DNA of 64,000 nt from Paracoccus marcusii (GCF_028621715.1 NZ_CP117466.1:439001-503000), one strand, 5' to 3'. Numbered from the stretch's first letter, positions 46,926 through 56,286 are shown. Notes: generated by a model not told the origin, from the letters alone. Translations and numbers: made by a program.

Positions 46926-47508
46926 CCGGATCATCCTGGGTTTCGACACATCGGCCGCGCATTGCGCGGCCGCTTTGCTGCGCGGCGACGCGGTTCTGGC
47001 GGTGGTCCATGAGGACATGTCCAAGGGACAGGCGGAGCGCCTGATGCCGATGCTGGAGGAGATGCTGGCCGGCGCGGGCCTGGGCTGGCGTGATCTGGGC
47101 GCGATCGGCGTGGGCACGGGGCCGGGCAACTTCACCGGCATCCGGGTGGCAGTGGCGGCGGCCCGCGGACTGGCCCTGTCCCTGGGCATCCCCGCCATCG
47201 GGGTCGAGGCGCCCGAGGCGCTGGCTTGGGGCCTGCCGCGGCCCTGCCGGGTGGTGATCGCGGGCCGGGGCGACATGGTCATCTGGCAGGACTTTGCCGA
47301 GGGCGCGGAGGGCCGGCCGCAGCAGGCTGCGGCCGGCGCGCTACCGCCCGGCCCCGCGCAGGCTGCGCCTGCGACAGGAATTGCCGAGGGCGTGGCGCGC
47401 CTGGCCGCGGCCCGCGCGCATCTGCCGCAGCCCCGCCCCGCGCCAGTCTATCTGCGCCCGGCGCATGCAGCGCCCGCCCGCGATGCACCCCCGGTGATCC
47501 TGGCGTGA
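46918..47508 (+). CDS. tsaB: tRNA threonylcarbamoyladenosine biosynthesis protein TsaB
   Basis: 196 residues, probably starting at the TTG 46918 inside the NifU stop region, with GAGG about 10 nt upstream. ASKHA fold start: RIILGFDTSAAHCAAALL, then LMPMLEEMLAGAGLGWRDLGAIGVGTGPGNFTGIRVAVAAARGLAL, which is the TsaB hallmark. The C-terminal half is Ala/Pro-rich and short. It is the TsaD partner in t6A synthesis; tsaD itself lies 9 kb upstream. GTGA overlap with rimI, the usual tsaB-rimI pair. Confidence 0.93.
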   Translation: MPDRIILGFDTSAAHCAAALLRGDAVLAVVHEDMSKGQAERLMPMLEEMLAGAGLGWRDLGAIGVGTGPGNFTGIRVAVAAARGLALSLGIPAIGVEAPEALAWGLPRPCRVVIAGRGDMVIWQDFAEGAEGRPQQAAAGALPPGPAQAAPATGIAEGVARLAAARAHLPQPRPAPVYLRPAHAAPARDAPPVILA

Positions 47509-47924
47509 CGCCCGACGATCTGGCCGCGCTGCATGCGCGATGCTTCGACAGCCCGCGCCCCTGGTCGGCCGACGAGTTCGCCAGCCTTCTGGCGGGTCGT
47601 GGGACGTTCCTGCTGGAGGCGCCGCACGGTTTCCTGATGGGGCGCGCCATCGCCGGCGAGGCCGAGTTGCTGACCGTGGCCGTGGACCCGCAGGCGCGGC
47701 GGGCGGGCACGGGCCGCGCGCTGGTTGCCGCATTCGCGGGCAGAGCGGCGGCGATGGAGGCCGAGGAGGCCTTTCTGGAGGTCGCGCATGACAACCTTGC
47801 GGCACGGCGGCTGTATCAGGTCACGGGATGGCTGGAAGCGGGCGTCCGGCGGCGATATTACGGGCCTGCGACGGACGCGATCGTGATGCGTCTGACGCTG
47901 CGTGCGACCCAAGAAGGCGGTTGA
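47505..47924 (+). CDS. rimI: GNAT N-acetyltransferase, RimI-like (ribosomal protein S18 alanine type)
   Basis: 139 residues from the GTG at 47505, overlapping the tsaB stop. The acetyl-CoA site is VDPQARRAGTGRALVAAFAGRA (R-x-x-G-x-G/A near residue 63), followed by AFLEVAHDNLAARRLYQVTGWLEAGVRRRYY, the RimI signature. It would acetylate the N-terminal alanine of S18; substrate is inferred from homology and the tsaB-rimI arrangement. Confidence 0.88.
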   Translation: MTPDDLAALHARCFDSPRPWSADEFASLLAGRGTFLLEAPHGFLMGRAIAGEAELLTVAVDPQARRAGTGRALVAAFAGRAAAMEAEEAFLEVAHDNLAARRLYQVTGWLEAGVRRRYYGPATDAIVMRLTLRATQEGG

Positions 47925-48005
47925 CCGGACCCCGTGCGATGCGCCCTAATCGGGCGATCAGCGGGCCCGTTGAATCGCCCGCGAAAAACAGGATGAGGTT
48001 CCTTT

Positions 48006-48995
48006 ATGTCCCTGATGAAATCGCTGCTGGCGGGCTCGGCCCTGGCCGTGCTGTCGACCGGTGCGGCGCTGGCCGATCCGGCGCTGATCTATGACCTGGG
48101 CGGCAAGTTCGACAAGTCGTTCAACGAGGCGGCGTTCGGCGGCGCGCAGCGTTGGGTCGAGGAGACCGGTGGCACCTATCGCGAGCTGGAGATGCAGTCC
48201 GAGGCACAGCGCGAGCAGGCCCTGCGCCGCCTGGCCGAAAGCGGATCGAACCCCATCGTCATGACCGGCTTTGCCTTTGGCGACGTGCTGACCAAGGTCG
48301 CGGGCGATTATCCGGACACGAAATTCGCCATCATCGACATGGTGGTCGAGGCGCCGAACGTGCAATCGGTCGTCTTCACCGAGGAGCAGGGCAGCTATCT
48401 GGCCGGCGTCATGGCCGGGATGGCGTCCGAATCCGGCACCGTCGGCTTCATCGGCGGCATGGACATCCCGCTGATCCGCAAGTTCGAATGCGGCTTTGCC
48501 CAGGGGTTCAAGTCAGTCCAGCCCGAAGGCTCGCTGGTCAGCAACTATACCGGCACGACGCCCGCCGCCTGGAACGACCCCGTCAAGGGTGGTGAGCTGG
48601 CGCGCGCGCAGAAATCGCAGGGCGCCGACGTGATCTATGCGGCCGCCGGCGGCACCGGCATCGGCGTGCTGCAGGCCGCCGCCGACGAGGGCATCCTGGC
48701 CATCGGCGTGGACAGCAACCAGAACGCGCTGCATCCGGGCCAGATCCTGACCTCGATGGTCAAGCGCGTGGACAATGCGGTCTTCGACGCCTTCACCGCA
48801 GGCACCGACCTGGAGCCGGGCGTCAAGATCATGGACCTTGGCGCGGGCGGCGTGGACGTCGCGGTCGACGACAACAACGCCGAACTGGTCACCGCCGAGA
48901 TGCAGGCCGCAGTGGACGAGGCCAAGGCCGCCATCGCCTCGGGCGAGGTCACGGTGCATGACTTCATGACCGACAACGCCTGCCCGGCGTCGTAA
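48006..48995 (+). CDS. BMP-family ABC transporter substrate-binding protein (nucleoside uptake)
   Basis: 329 residues with a Sec signal peptide (MSLMKSLLAGSALAVLSTGAALA) cut before DPALIYDL; no lipobox cysteine, so a free periplasmic protein. The mature part starts YDLGGKFDKSFNEAAFGGAQRWVEE and has TGFAFGDVLTKVA, TVGFIGGMDIPLIRKFECGFAQG and IYAAAGGTGIGVLQAA, all typical of the Bmp/PnrA/Med family that binds purine nucleosides. AGGATGAGG lies upstream. First of five coupled genes. Confidence 0.93.
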   Translation: MSLMKSLLAGSALAVLSTGAALADPALIYDLGGKFDKSFNEAAFGGAQRWVEETGGTYRELEMQSEAQREQALRRLAESGSNPIVMTGFAFGDVLTKVAGDYPDTKFAIIDMVVEAPNVQSVVFTEEQGSYLAGVMAGMASESGTVGFIGGMDIPLIRKFECGFAQGFKSVQPEGSLVSNYTGTTPAAWNDPVKGGELARAQKSQGADVIYAAAGGTGIGVLQAAADEGILAIGVDSNQNALHPGQILTSMVKRVDNAVFDAFTAGTDLEPGVKIMDLGAGGVDVAVDDNNAELVTAEMQAAVDEAKAAIASGEVTVHDFMTDNACPAS

Positions 48996-50638
48996 TGACC
49001 ACTGCGGGCGACATGCTGGGGGGGCGGTCGGACACGGCCGCCCCCGCTGCCATCGAGCTGCGCGGCATCTCGAAGGCGTTCGGGGCCGTGCAGGCGAACC
49101 GCGACATCAGCCTGGCCGTGCCCAAGGGCACGATCCACGGCATCATCGGAGAGAACGGCGCCGGGAAATCGACGCTGATGTCGATCCTGTACGGGTTCTA
49201 CAAACCCGATGCGGGCCAGATCCTGGTGGGCGGAAAGCCGATCAGCATCAGCGACAGCCAGACCGCGATCCGTGCGGGCATCGGCATGGTGTTCCAGCAC
49301 TTCAAGCTGGTGCAGAACTTCACCGTGCTGGAGAACATCATCCTGGGCGTCGAGGATGGCGCCCTGCTGCGCCCGTCGCTGTCCAAGGCGCGCGGCGTCC
49401 TGAAGCGCCTGGCCGCCGAATACCAGCTGAACGTGGACCCCGACGAGGTGGTGGAAAACCTTTCCGTCGGGCACCAGCAGCGGGTCGAGATCCTCAAGGC
49501 GCTGTATCGCCAGGCTGACATCCTGATCCTGGACGAACCCACCGGCGTGCTGACGCCCGCCGAGGCCGACCACCTGTTCCGCATCCTCAAGGGGCTGCGC
49601 GACGAGGGCAAGACGATCATCCTGATCACGCACAAGCTGCGCGAGATCATGGAGATCACCGACAACGTGTCCGTGATGCGCCGCGGCGAGATGGTCGCCT
49701 CGGTCCGGACCGCCCAGACCAGCCCCGAGCAACTGGCCGAGCTGATGGTCGGCCGCAAGGTGCTGCTGAACGTGGACAAGCAGCCGGCGCGGCCGCAGGC
49801 CCCGGTCCTTGAGGTGCGCGGCCTGACCATGGTGGATGCCGAGGGGGTGGAGCGCCTGCGCGGCATCGACCTGGACATCCGCGCCGGAGAGATCCTGGGC
49901 ATCGCGGGCGTCAGCGGCAACGGCCAGACCCAGCTGCTGGAGATCCTGGGCGGATACCCGGAAAAGGGCGCCAAGGTCACGGGCGAGGTACGCATGAACG
50001 GCGCCGCCCTCCCTCTGGCCGGATCGGGCTGCGATGCCGGTCAGCGACGCCGCGACGGCGTGGGCCACATCCCCGAGGACCGTCAGGTCGAAGGCCTGAT
50101 CATGGATTTCGCCGCGTGGGAGAACGTGGCCTTCGGCTGGCACGACGCGCCCGAGTTCAACAAGGGCTGGCTGATGGACAACGACGCCATCCGCCGCGAC
50201 GCCCAGGCCAAGATGGAGCGGTTCGACGTGCGCCCGCGCGACTGCCATCTGGCGGCGCGCAACTTCTCGGGCGGGAACCAGCAGAAGATCGTCGTCGCCC
50301 GCGAGATCGAGCGCAATCCCGACCTGCTGCTGATCGGCCAGCCCACGCGTGGCGTCGACATCGGTGCGATCGAGTTCATCCACAAGCAGATCGTGGCGCT
50401 GCGTGACGCGGGCAAGGCGATCCTGCTGGTCAGCGTGGAGCTGGACGAGATCCTGGCCCTGTCCGACCGCGTGGCCGTGATGTTCGACGGACGCATCATG
50501 GGCGAACGCCTGCCCGCACAGACCACCACCGGGGAACTGGGCCTGCTGATGGCGGGCATCACCGACACCAGGAACGTCCCCGACGATGCGGGCATCCCGC
50601 CGGGAACCGCCAATGACCTGCCGGAGGGACGCGCCTGA
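48995..50638 (+). CDS. ABC transporter ATPase (two ATP-binding domains), nucleoside importer
   Basis: 547 residues, a fused double NBD. The N-terminal domain has Walker A GENGAGKST (about residue 52), signature LSVGHQQRVEILKAL and Walker B ILILDEPTGVLTP. The C-terminal domain has a degenerate Walker A, GVSGNGQTQ, without the lysine, but an intact signature FSGGNQQKIVVAREI. This asymmetry is normal for the RbsA/NupA/YufO class. It overlaps the binding-protein stop (TAATG) and the first permease start. Confidence 0.95.
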   Translation: MTTAGDMLGGRSDTAAPAAIELRGISKAFGAVQANRDISLAVPKGTIHGIIGENGAGKSTLMSILYGFYKPDAGQILVGGKPISISDSQTAIRAGIGMVFQHFKLVQNFTVLENIILGVEDGALLRPSLSKARGVLKRLAAEYQLNVDPDEVVENLSVGHQQRVEILKALYRQADILILDEPTGVLTPAEADHLFRILKGLRDEGKTIILITHKLREIMEITDNVSVMRRGEMVASVRTAQTSPEQLAELMVGRKVLLNVDKQPARPQAPVLEVRGLTMVDAEGVERLRGIDLDIRAGEILGIAGVSGNGQTQLLEILGGYPEKGAKVTGEVRMNGAALPLAGSGCDAGQRRRDGVGHIPEDRQVEGLIMDFAAWENVAFGWHDAPEFNKGWLMDNDAIRRDAQAKMERFDVRPRDCHLAARNFSGGNQQKIVVAREIERNPDLLLIGQPTRGVDIGAIEFIHKQIVALRDAGKAILLVSVELDEILALSDRVAVMFDGRIMGERLPAQTTTGELGLLMAGITDTRNVPDDAGIPPGTANDLPEGRA

Positions 50639-51744
50639 TGGACAAGATGCCGAAATGGGCGGACGTCATCCTGACGCCGCTGATCTCTCTGGTGCTGGCG
50701 ATGGGCATTTCCGCGCTGGTGATCCTGGCCATCGGGGAAAGCCCCTGGATGGCGCTGACCACGATGGTCGAAGGGGCGCTCGGCTCCAGCTATGGCTGGG
50801 GCTTCACGCTGTATTACGCGACGAACTTCATCTTCACGGGGCTGGCGGTGATGGTCGCCTATCACGCCGCCCTGTTCAACATCGGCGGCGAGGGGCAGGC
50901 GGCGATGGGCGGCCTGGGGGTCGCGCTGGTGCTGCTGTTCCTGCCGCTGCCCCATTGGGCGATCGCCCTGCCGGTGGCGATGCTGGGCGCCGCGGCCTTC
51001 GGGGCGGCCTGGGCCTTCATCCCCGCGATCCTGCAGGCGAAGCGCGGCAGCCACATCGTGATCACCACGATCATGTTCAACTTCATCGCCGCGGCCACGC
51101 TGAACTATGTGCTGGTGAACCAGCTGCGCCCGACGGGCAGCATGGACCCGGCCTCCGCCCGCTTCCCCGAGGCCACCAACCTGCCCGCCCTGACCGACAT
51201 CGCGGCGGGCATGGGGTTTGAATGGGGCCGCAACACCCCGGTCAACGTGACCTTCCTGGTGGCGCTGGCGGCCTGCTTCCTGATCTGGGTGCTGATCTGG
51301 CGGACGCGTCTGGGCTATCAGATCCGCGCCTTCGGCAAGTCCGAACCGGGTGCGGTCTATGCGGGCATCAACCCGGTGCGCATCACCGTCATCGCCATGC
51401 TGATCTCGGGCGCGCTGGCGGGCATGATGGCCATCAACAACGTGATGGGCGAATCCGAACGCCTGGTCCTGAACGCGGTCGAGGGAGCGGGCTTCATCGG
51501 CATCGCGGTCGCGCTGATGGGCCGCAACCACCCCTTGGGCATCCTGCTGGCGGCCCTGCTGTTCGGCTTCCTCTATCAGGGCGGCGGAGAGCTGGCGCTG
51601 TGGACCACCATCCCGCGCGAGCTGATCATCGTGATCCAGGCCCTGGTGATCCTGTTCACGGGCGCGCTGGACAACATGGTCCGTATGCCATTGGAACGGT
51701 TGTTCCTGACCATGAAACGGACCAGCCGGGGGGCGGTGAAATGA
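50638..51744 (+). CDS. ABC transporter permease (nucleoside importer, subunit 1)
   Basis: 368 residues with about eight to ten membrane helices. FTGLAVMVAYHAALFNIGGEGQAAMGG near residue 66 is the BPD_transp_2 hallmark, and RIRAFGKSEPGAVYAGINPVR-like text (QIRAFGKSEPGAVYAGI) near 232 is the coupling loop to the ATPase. Family members import purine nucleosides (NupP/YufP type). Overlaps the ATPase gene and the second permease gene (ATGA). Confidence 0.94.
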   Translation: MDKMPKWADVILTPLISLVLAMGISALVILAIGESPWMALTTMVEGALGSSYGWGFTLYYATNFIFTGLAVMVAYHAALFNIGGEGQAAMGGLGVALVLLFLPLPHWAIALPVAMLGAAAFGAAWAFIPAILQAKRGSHIVITTIMFNFIAAATLNYVLVNQLRPTGSMDPASARFPEATNLPALTDIAAGMGFEWGRNTPVNVTFLVALAACFLIWVLIWRTRLGYQIRAFGKSEPGAVYAGINPVRITVIAMLISGALAGMMAINNVMGESERLVLNAVEGAGFIGIAVALMGRNHPLGILLAALLFGFLYQGGGELALWTTIPRELIIVIQALVILFTGALDNMVRMPLERLFLTMKRTSRGAVK

Positions 51745-52769
51745 ACATCCGCGACTCGCTGATCGCAATCATCGTCCTGGCCATCTGCCTGGTCTGGGCC
51801 CTGGCCGACGGCGCCGCCGCCCAGCAGGGCATCGGCAGCGCGCTGCGCCTGATGACGCCGCTGCTGCTGGCCTGCCTGGCGGGGCTTTATTCCGAACGCG
51901 CCGGGGTCTTCGACATCGGGCTGGAGGGCAAGATGCTGATGGCGGCCTTCACCGCCGCATCGGTCGCCTACATCACCGGCAGCGCATGGCTGGGCCTGGC
52001 CGCGGGCATCGCCGGGTCGTTGGCCCTGTCGCTGGTCCATGGGCTGGCCTCGATTACCTTCATGGGCAACCAGCTGATCTCGGGCGTGGCGATCAACTTC
52101 CTGGCCTCGGGGCTGACGGTGCTGGTCGGACAGAACGCCTTCGGGCTGGGTGGGCGCACGCCGGCCCTGACCGGTGCGGGGCGGTTCAACCCGATCACAC
52201 TGCCCGGCGCCGAGGCGCTGCGCGACGTCCCGGTGCTGGGCCCGATCTATTCCGGGCTGATCTCGGGGCAGACGATCCTGGTCTATGTGGCCTTCGCGCT
52301 GGTGCCGATCACCTGGTGGGTGCTGTACCGCACCCGGTTCGGCCTGCGCCTGCGCGCGGTGGGGGAAAACCCCGCCTCGGTCGATACGGCGGGCGTGTCT
52401 GTCACCCGTCTGCGCTATACCGCGGTGGCCATCGCAGGGGTGCTGTGCGGCATCGCGGGCGCCTATCTGGCGACCGGCCTGTCGGCGGGCTTCGTCAAGG
52501 AGATGACCGCCGGGCGCGGCTTCATCGCGCTGGCCGCGCTGATCTTTGCCAAGTGGCGGCCGTGGCAGGCGCTGTTCGCGACCTTCCTGTTCGGCCTGCT
52601 GGAGGCGATCGCCAACCTCTATCCGAACCTGGACCTGGGGATCATCACGGTGCCGTCCATGTTCATGAACGCGCTGCCCTATATCCTGACGGTGGTGATC
52701 CTGGCCGGCTTCGTCGGCCGTGCCATCCCGCCCCGCGCCGGAGGAGAGCCCTATGTCAAGGAGCGCTGA
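51741..52769 (+). CDS. ABC transporter permease (nucleoside importer, subunit 2)
   Basis: 342 residues from the ATG at 51741. TPLLLACLAGLYSERAGVFDIGLEGKMLMAAF is the second-subunit form of the BPD_transp_2 motif and LRAVGENPASVDTAGVSVTRLR the coupling loop. About eight helices follow. It pairs with the first permease (YufQ/NupQ type). Its last 17 bp overlap the start of the purine nucleoside phosphorylase gene in another frame, linking uptake to salvage. Confidence 0.94.
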   Translation: MNIRDSLIAIIVLAICLVWALADGAAAQQGIGSALRLMTPLLLACLAGLYSERAGVFDIGLEGKMLMAAFTAASVAYITGSAWLGLAAGIAGSLALSLVHGLASITFMGNQLISGVAINFLASGLTVLVGQNAFGLGGRTPALTGAGRFNPITLPGAEALRDVPVLGPIYSGLISGQTILVYVAFALVPITWWVLYRTRFGLRLRAVGENPASVDTAGVSVTRLRYTAVAIAGVLCGIAGAYLATGLSAGFVKEMTAGRGFIALAALIFAKWRPWQALFATFLFGLLEAIANLYPNLDLGIITVPSMFMNALPYILTVVILAGFVGRAIPPRAGGEPYVKER

Positions 52770-53559
52770 GCTTGCCGCCCTGATCCGCGACCGCGCGGGT
52801 CCCGAGGCGCTCGAATACGGCCTGATCCTGGGGTCCGGGCTGGGCCACCTGTCGGCATGCGTCGATGGCGTGGCGATCCCCTATGACGACCTGCCGGGCT
52901 TTCCCCATGCGGGCGTGTCGGGCCATGTTCCCCAGTTGGTCATCGGCCAGCTGGAGGGGGTGCGGGTCGCGGTGTTCGGGGGGCGGTCGCATTACTACGA
53001 ATCCGGACGGGCCGACGCGATGCGTCTGCCGCTGGAGGTGCTGACGGCACTGGGGTGCCAAAAGCTGATCCTGACCAACGCCGCCGGGTCGCTGCGCCCC
53101 GACATCCCGACCGGCGGGCTGATGCTGCTGAACGACCACATCGCATTCGCCGGCACCAACCCGCTGATCGGAGAAGCGACCGACGCGCGCTTCGTGCCGA
53201 TGACCGACGCCCATGACGTGGCGATCCGCGAAGCCCTGATGGAGGCTGCGGCGGCCGAGGGGGTCGAGCTGCCGCAAGGCGTCTATTGCTGGTTTTCCGG
53301 CCCCAGCTTCGAAACCCCGGCCGAGATTCGCGCCGCCCGCACGCTTGGCGCGGATGCGGTGGGCATGTCGACGGTGCCCGAGATCATCCTAGCGCGGTTC
53401 CTGGGCCTCAGGGCGGCGGCCATCTCGGTCGTCACCAATATGGGGGCGGGGCTGTCCGACGAATCGATCAGCCACGACCACACCAAGGCGCTGGCCCCCC
53501 TGGGCGCGGCCAAGCTGGAAACCGTGCTACGCCGTTTCCTGAAGGATCAGGCCAGGTAG
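52753..53559 (+). CDS. Purine nucleoside phosphorylase (trimeric, inosine/guanosine type)
   Basis: 268 residues from the ATG at 52753 with GGAGGAGAG about 6 nt upstream. YGLILGSGLGHL carries the phosphate-binding Ser, VFGGRSHYYE the His-Tyr motif, ILTNAAGSL the base site, and WFSGPSFETPAEIRAARTLGADAVGMSTVPE the class signature with the purine-contacting Glu. It splits purine nucleosides to base plus ribose-1-phosphate. The overlap with the importer permease makes the substrate link strong. Ends 13 bp inside the convergent hydrolase gene. Confidence 0.95.
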   Translation: MSRSAELAALIRDRAGPEALEYGLILGSGLGHLSACVDGVAIPYDDLPGFPHAGVSGHVPQLVIGQLEGVRVAVFGGRSHYYESGRADAMRLPLEVLTALGCQKLILTNAAGSLRPDIPTGGLMLLNDHIAFAGTNPLIGEATDARFVPMTDAHDVAIREALMEAAAAEGVELPQGVYCWFSGPSFETPAEIRAARTLGADAVGMSTVPEIILARFLGLRAAAISVVTNMGAGLSDESISHDHTKALAPLGAAKLETVLRRFLKDQAR

Positions 53560-54431
53560 CGGGCGAACCAGTCCAGCGTCCGCTGCCACGCCAGTTCCGC
53601 GGCCTCGGGGTCGTATCGCGGCGTGGAATCGTTGTGAAAGCCGTGATTGGTGCCCGGATAGACATGCGCCTCATAGGTCTTGCCGGCCTCCTTCAGCGCG
53701 GCCTCGTAGGCGGGCCAGGTGGCGTTGACGTTCTCGTCGATCTCGGCGAACTGGAACAGCAGCGGCACCTCGATCTTGGGAACGTCCGCCACGGGGGCCT
53801 GCCGGCCATAGAACGGCACCGACGCGCCCAGTTCCGGATAGGCCACCGCCAGCGCGTTGCACACGCCCCCGCCATAGCAGAAGCCCACCGCGCCGACCTT
53901 GCCCGTCGACTGCTCATGCGCCACTAGATGTTCGGCCCCCGCAAAGAAATCGTTCATCAGCAGGGTCGGATCGACCTCGGCCTGCAGGGCGCGCCCCTCC
54001 TCGTCATTGCCGGGATAGCCGCCCTTGGAGGTCAGCCCGTCCGGCGCCAGCGCCAGATAGCCCGCCTTGGCCAGGCGCCGCGCGACATCCTCAATGTAGG
54101 GGTTCAGGCCGCGGTTCTCGTGGATCACCAGCACCGCGGGCCAGGGCCCCTCGCCCGCCGGGGCCACATGATAGGCACGAACCTCGCCATGCCCCTCGGG
54201 CGACGGATAGGTCACGTATTCGGGCAGGATGTCGGGGTCGGTAAAGCTGACCTGCTGTGCCAGCGCATAGTTCGGCCGCAGCATGTTCAACAGCGCCAGC
54301 GCCGTGACGCCGCCGACCGCGAACTTGCCAGCCCGGTCCAGGAACTGCCGCTTGGTGATGCGGCCGTGGGCATAGAAGTCGTACAGCTCCAGCAGTTCCT
54401 GCGGGAAATCCTTGGCACTCATCCGGGTCAT
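53547..54431 (-). CDS. Dienelactone hydrolase family protein (YghX-like), probably exported
   Basis: 294 residues. An N-terminal region KDFPQELLELYDFYAHGRITKRQFLDRAGKFAVGGVTALALLNML has a hydrophobic helix after KRQFLDRAGKF, resembling a signal anchor or weak Tat-like leader (no twin Arg). The alpha/beta hydrolase core has the catalytic Cys in GAVGFCYGGGVCNAL, Asp near EIDENV and His in GTNHGFHND. Such proteins are commonly called dienelactone hydrolase-like; the true ester substrate is unknown. Tail-to-tail overlap of 13 bp with the PNP gene. Confidence 0.88.
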   Translation of the reverse strand: MTRMSAKDFPQELLELYDFYAHGRITKRQFLDRAGKFAVGGVTALALLNMLRPNYALAQQVSFTDPDILPEYVTYPSPEGHGEVRAYHVAPAGEGPWPAVLVIHENRGLNPYIEDVARRLAKAGYLALAPDGLTSKGGYPGNDEEGRALQAEVDPTLLMNDFFAGAEHLVAHEQSTGKVGAVGFCYGGGVCNALAVAYPELGASVPFYGRQAPVADVPKIEVPLLFQFAEIDENVNATWPAYEAALKEAGKTYEAHVYPGTNHGFHNDSTPRYDPEAAELAWQRTLDWFARYLA

Positions 54432-54488
54432 CGCGCTCTCCTGACATGGGGTCGCGGTCAGACTAGGCCAGCCCGCCCCCCTGCCCGA

Positions 54489-55598
54489 TCACAAATCGGC
54501 GACCGCCCTGCGCGCGGGGCCCGCATCCGCCGTCCGCGACGAACCGCCCGCGGTCATCCGGGCCAGCCCCGCCTCGACCAAGCCAGTGGCGGCGTCCAGG
54601 TCGGACAGGTCGTCCAGTGCGACGATCTGTCCGCGCCCGTCGTCATGACGCGACCGGTGCTTGTCATAGCGGGGGTCGTAATGATCCCGCAGCAACCCCT
54701 CGGACAGCTGCTGCCACCGGCCCAGCGCCAGCGCCTGCCGCCAGCCCTCGACACGCTCGGCGGGGTGCAGGGGGGCCATCAGGTCCAATATCGCGGCAAC
54801 GCGCGCGGGATCGTCGACCATGTCGCGATAGGTCGAGGCGGTAAACGCCGCGCGCGCGGCGACCGGCACCTGCATCTGCAGGCGGGGCGCGGCGCAGATC
54901 GCCTGCCACATCGCCTTGGGGACGGTGATCTGGCCGATGCGGCTGCTCTCGGCCTCGACCAGCAGGGGGCGGGCGGGATCCAGACGCTCCAGCGCGACGG
55001 CCAGGCGTCCTTCGAACATCTTCTGGCTGGGCTGGCCCTCGGGGTGGCCGCCGAACAGGCTGCCGCGATGGTTGGCCAGCCCCTCCAGGTCGATCACCTG
55101 ATGGCCGCGCTGCGCCAGCCGCTGCAGGATCGCGGTCTTGGCGCTGCCCGTGTTGCCGTCCAGCACGATCACCGGGGCCGCGATCGGACCGTTCTGCACC
55201 CGGTCCACGACCAGCGACCGCCACGCCTTGTAGCCGCCCTGGACCCGCGCCACGCGCCAGCCGATCTGGCTCAGGATCGTGCCGAAGCTGCCCGAGCGCT
55301 GCCCACCGCGCCAGCAATAGACCAGCGGCTGCCACGCGCCGCCCCGATCGGCCAGCGGCCCCTGCAGGTGCCGCGCCGCATTGGCCGCGACCAGCGCCGC
55401 GCCCAGCTTGCGGGCGTCAAAGGGTGACACCTGCTTGTAGATCGTGCCCACGCGGGCGCGCTCCGCATCCGACAGGACCGGCAGGTTGATCGCTCCGGGC
55501 AGGTGATCCTCGGCGTATTCCGCCGGGGCGCGGACATCGATGATGTCGTCGAACCCGGCCAGAACCGGGTCCGCCGCGCTGGCAAGCGTCAGATCCAA
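54489..55598 (-). CDS. mnmH: tRNA 2-selenouridine synthase
   Basis: 369 residues. An N-terminal rhodanese domain (IIDVRAPAEYAEDHLPGAINLP) has its catalytic Cys95 in VYCWRGGQRSGS, equivalent to Cys97 of E. coli MnmH. A P-loop GNTGSAKT lies at residues 148-155 in the C-terminal domain, with DLEGLANHRGSLFGG after it. It geranylates and then selenates the 2-thiouridine at wobble position 34. It depends on selenophosphate (SelD), which is not in the window. The start lies 2 bp after the L,D-transpeptidase stop, so the two are probably co-transcribed. Confidence 0.95.
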   Translation of the reverse strand: MDLTLASAADPVLAGFDDIIDVRAPAEYAEDHLPGAINLPVLSDAERARVGTIYKQVSPFDARKLGAALVAANAARHLQGPLADRGGAWQPLVYCWRGGQRSGSFGTILSQIGWRVARVQGGYKAWRSLVVDRVQNGPIAAPVIVLDGNTGSAKTAILQRLAQRGHQVIDLEGLANHRGSLFGGHPEGQPSQKMFEGRLAVALERLDPARPLLVEAESSRIGQITVPKAMWQAICAAPRLQMQVPVAARAAFTASTYRDMVDDPARVAAILDLMAPLHPAERVEGWRQALALGRWQQLSEGLLRDHYDPRYDKHRSRHDDGRGQIVALDDLSDLDAATGLVEAGLARMTAGGSSRTADAGPARRAVADL

Positions 55599-55600
55599 GA

Positions 55601-56161
55601 TCAGAAGACGTAGACGGGCGTGCCGATGGGCACCTGGTCGAACAGGCTCATCACGGCCTCGTTGCGCATGCGCAGGCAGCCGTTGGAGACCGCCCGCCCG
55701 ATCGATCCGGGATCGGTCGTGCCGTGGATGCGGATCGCGGTGTCGTTGCCCCGGTCGTCATACAGGTACAGCGCCCGCGCCCCCAGGGGGTTCTGCGGAC
55801 CGCCGGGCATGCCGTCGGCGTATTTGGCATAGGCGCCGGGGTTGCGTTCGATCATGTCGTCGGTCGGGCGCCAGCTGGGCCATTCGACCTTGCGGCCGAT
55901 CGTGGCCTTGCCCTTCCAGACCAGTTCGGCCGTGCCGACGGCGACGCCGTAGCGGACCGCCTTGCCCGGTGCGACAACGTGATACAGGAAGAAGTCGCGG
56001 CTGACGACGACGATGCTGCCGGTCTCGAAATCGTCCCGGATCTCGACCTCGATGGGGGCATAGGGATCGACCGCCGCCTCCTGGGCGCCGGCCAGCGTCG
56101 GGGCCAGGGCGGGTGCGGCCACCAGCAGGGCGGCCAGAGAGATCATCTGACGACGGTTCAT
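55601..56161 (-). CDS. L,D-transpeptidase (ErfK/YbiS/YcfS/YnhG family)
   Basis: 186 residues. A signal peptide (MNRRQMISLAALLVAAPALAPTLAGA) with an RR near the start may be Tat- or Sec-dependent. The YkuD catalytic domain shows HGTTDPGSIGRAVSNGCLRM with the catalytic Cys162 and His146. Periplasmic enzymes of this type crosslink peptidoglycan (3-3 links) or attach proteins to it. Upstream partner of mnmH. Confidence 0.93.
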   Translation of the reverse strand: MNRRQMISLAALLVAAPALAPTLAGAQEAAVDPYAPIEVEIRDDFETGSIVVVSRDFFLYHVVAPGKAVRYGVAVGTAELVWKGKATIGRKVEWPSWRPTDDMIERNPGAYAKYADGMPGGPQNPLGARALYLYDDRGNDTAIRIHGTTDPGSIGRAVSNGCLRMRNEAVMSLFDQVPIGTPVYVF

Positions 56162-56286
56162 GGCGCAGTTCCAATCGGTTTGCTTTTCCCCCGGATACAG
56201 CGAAACGCCCCCGGCCCGCAACTCACGAGGGCGTTCGGCCGCCTCGCGGCCTTGACCGCGCGTCCCCCGCGCCACATCTGTCACCC

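Noticed and set aside
47921..47950. Sigma-70 promoter TTGACC...TAATCG before the BMP binding-protein gene
   Set aside because: The spacer would be 20 nt, too long for confidence, and TTGACC overlaps the rimI stop.
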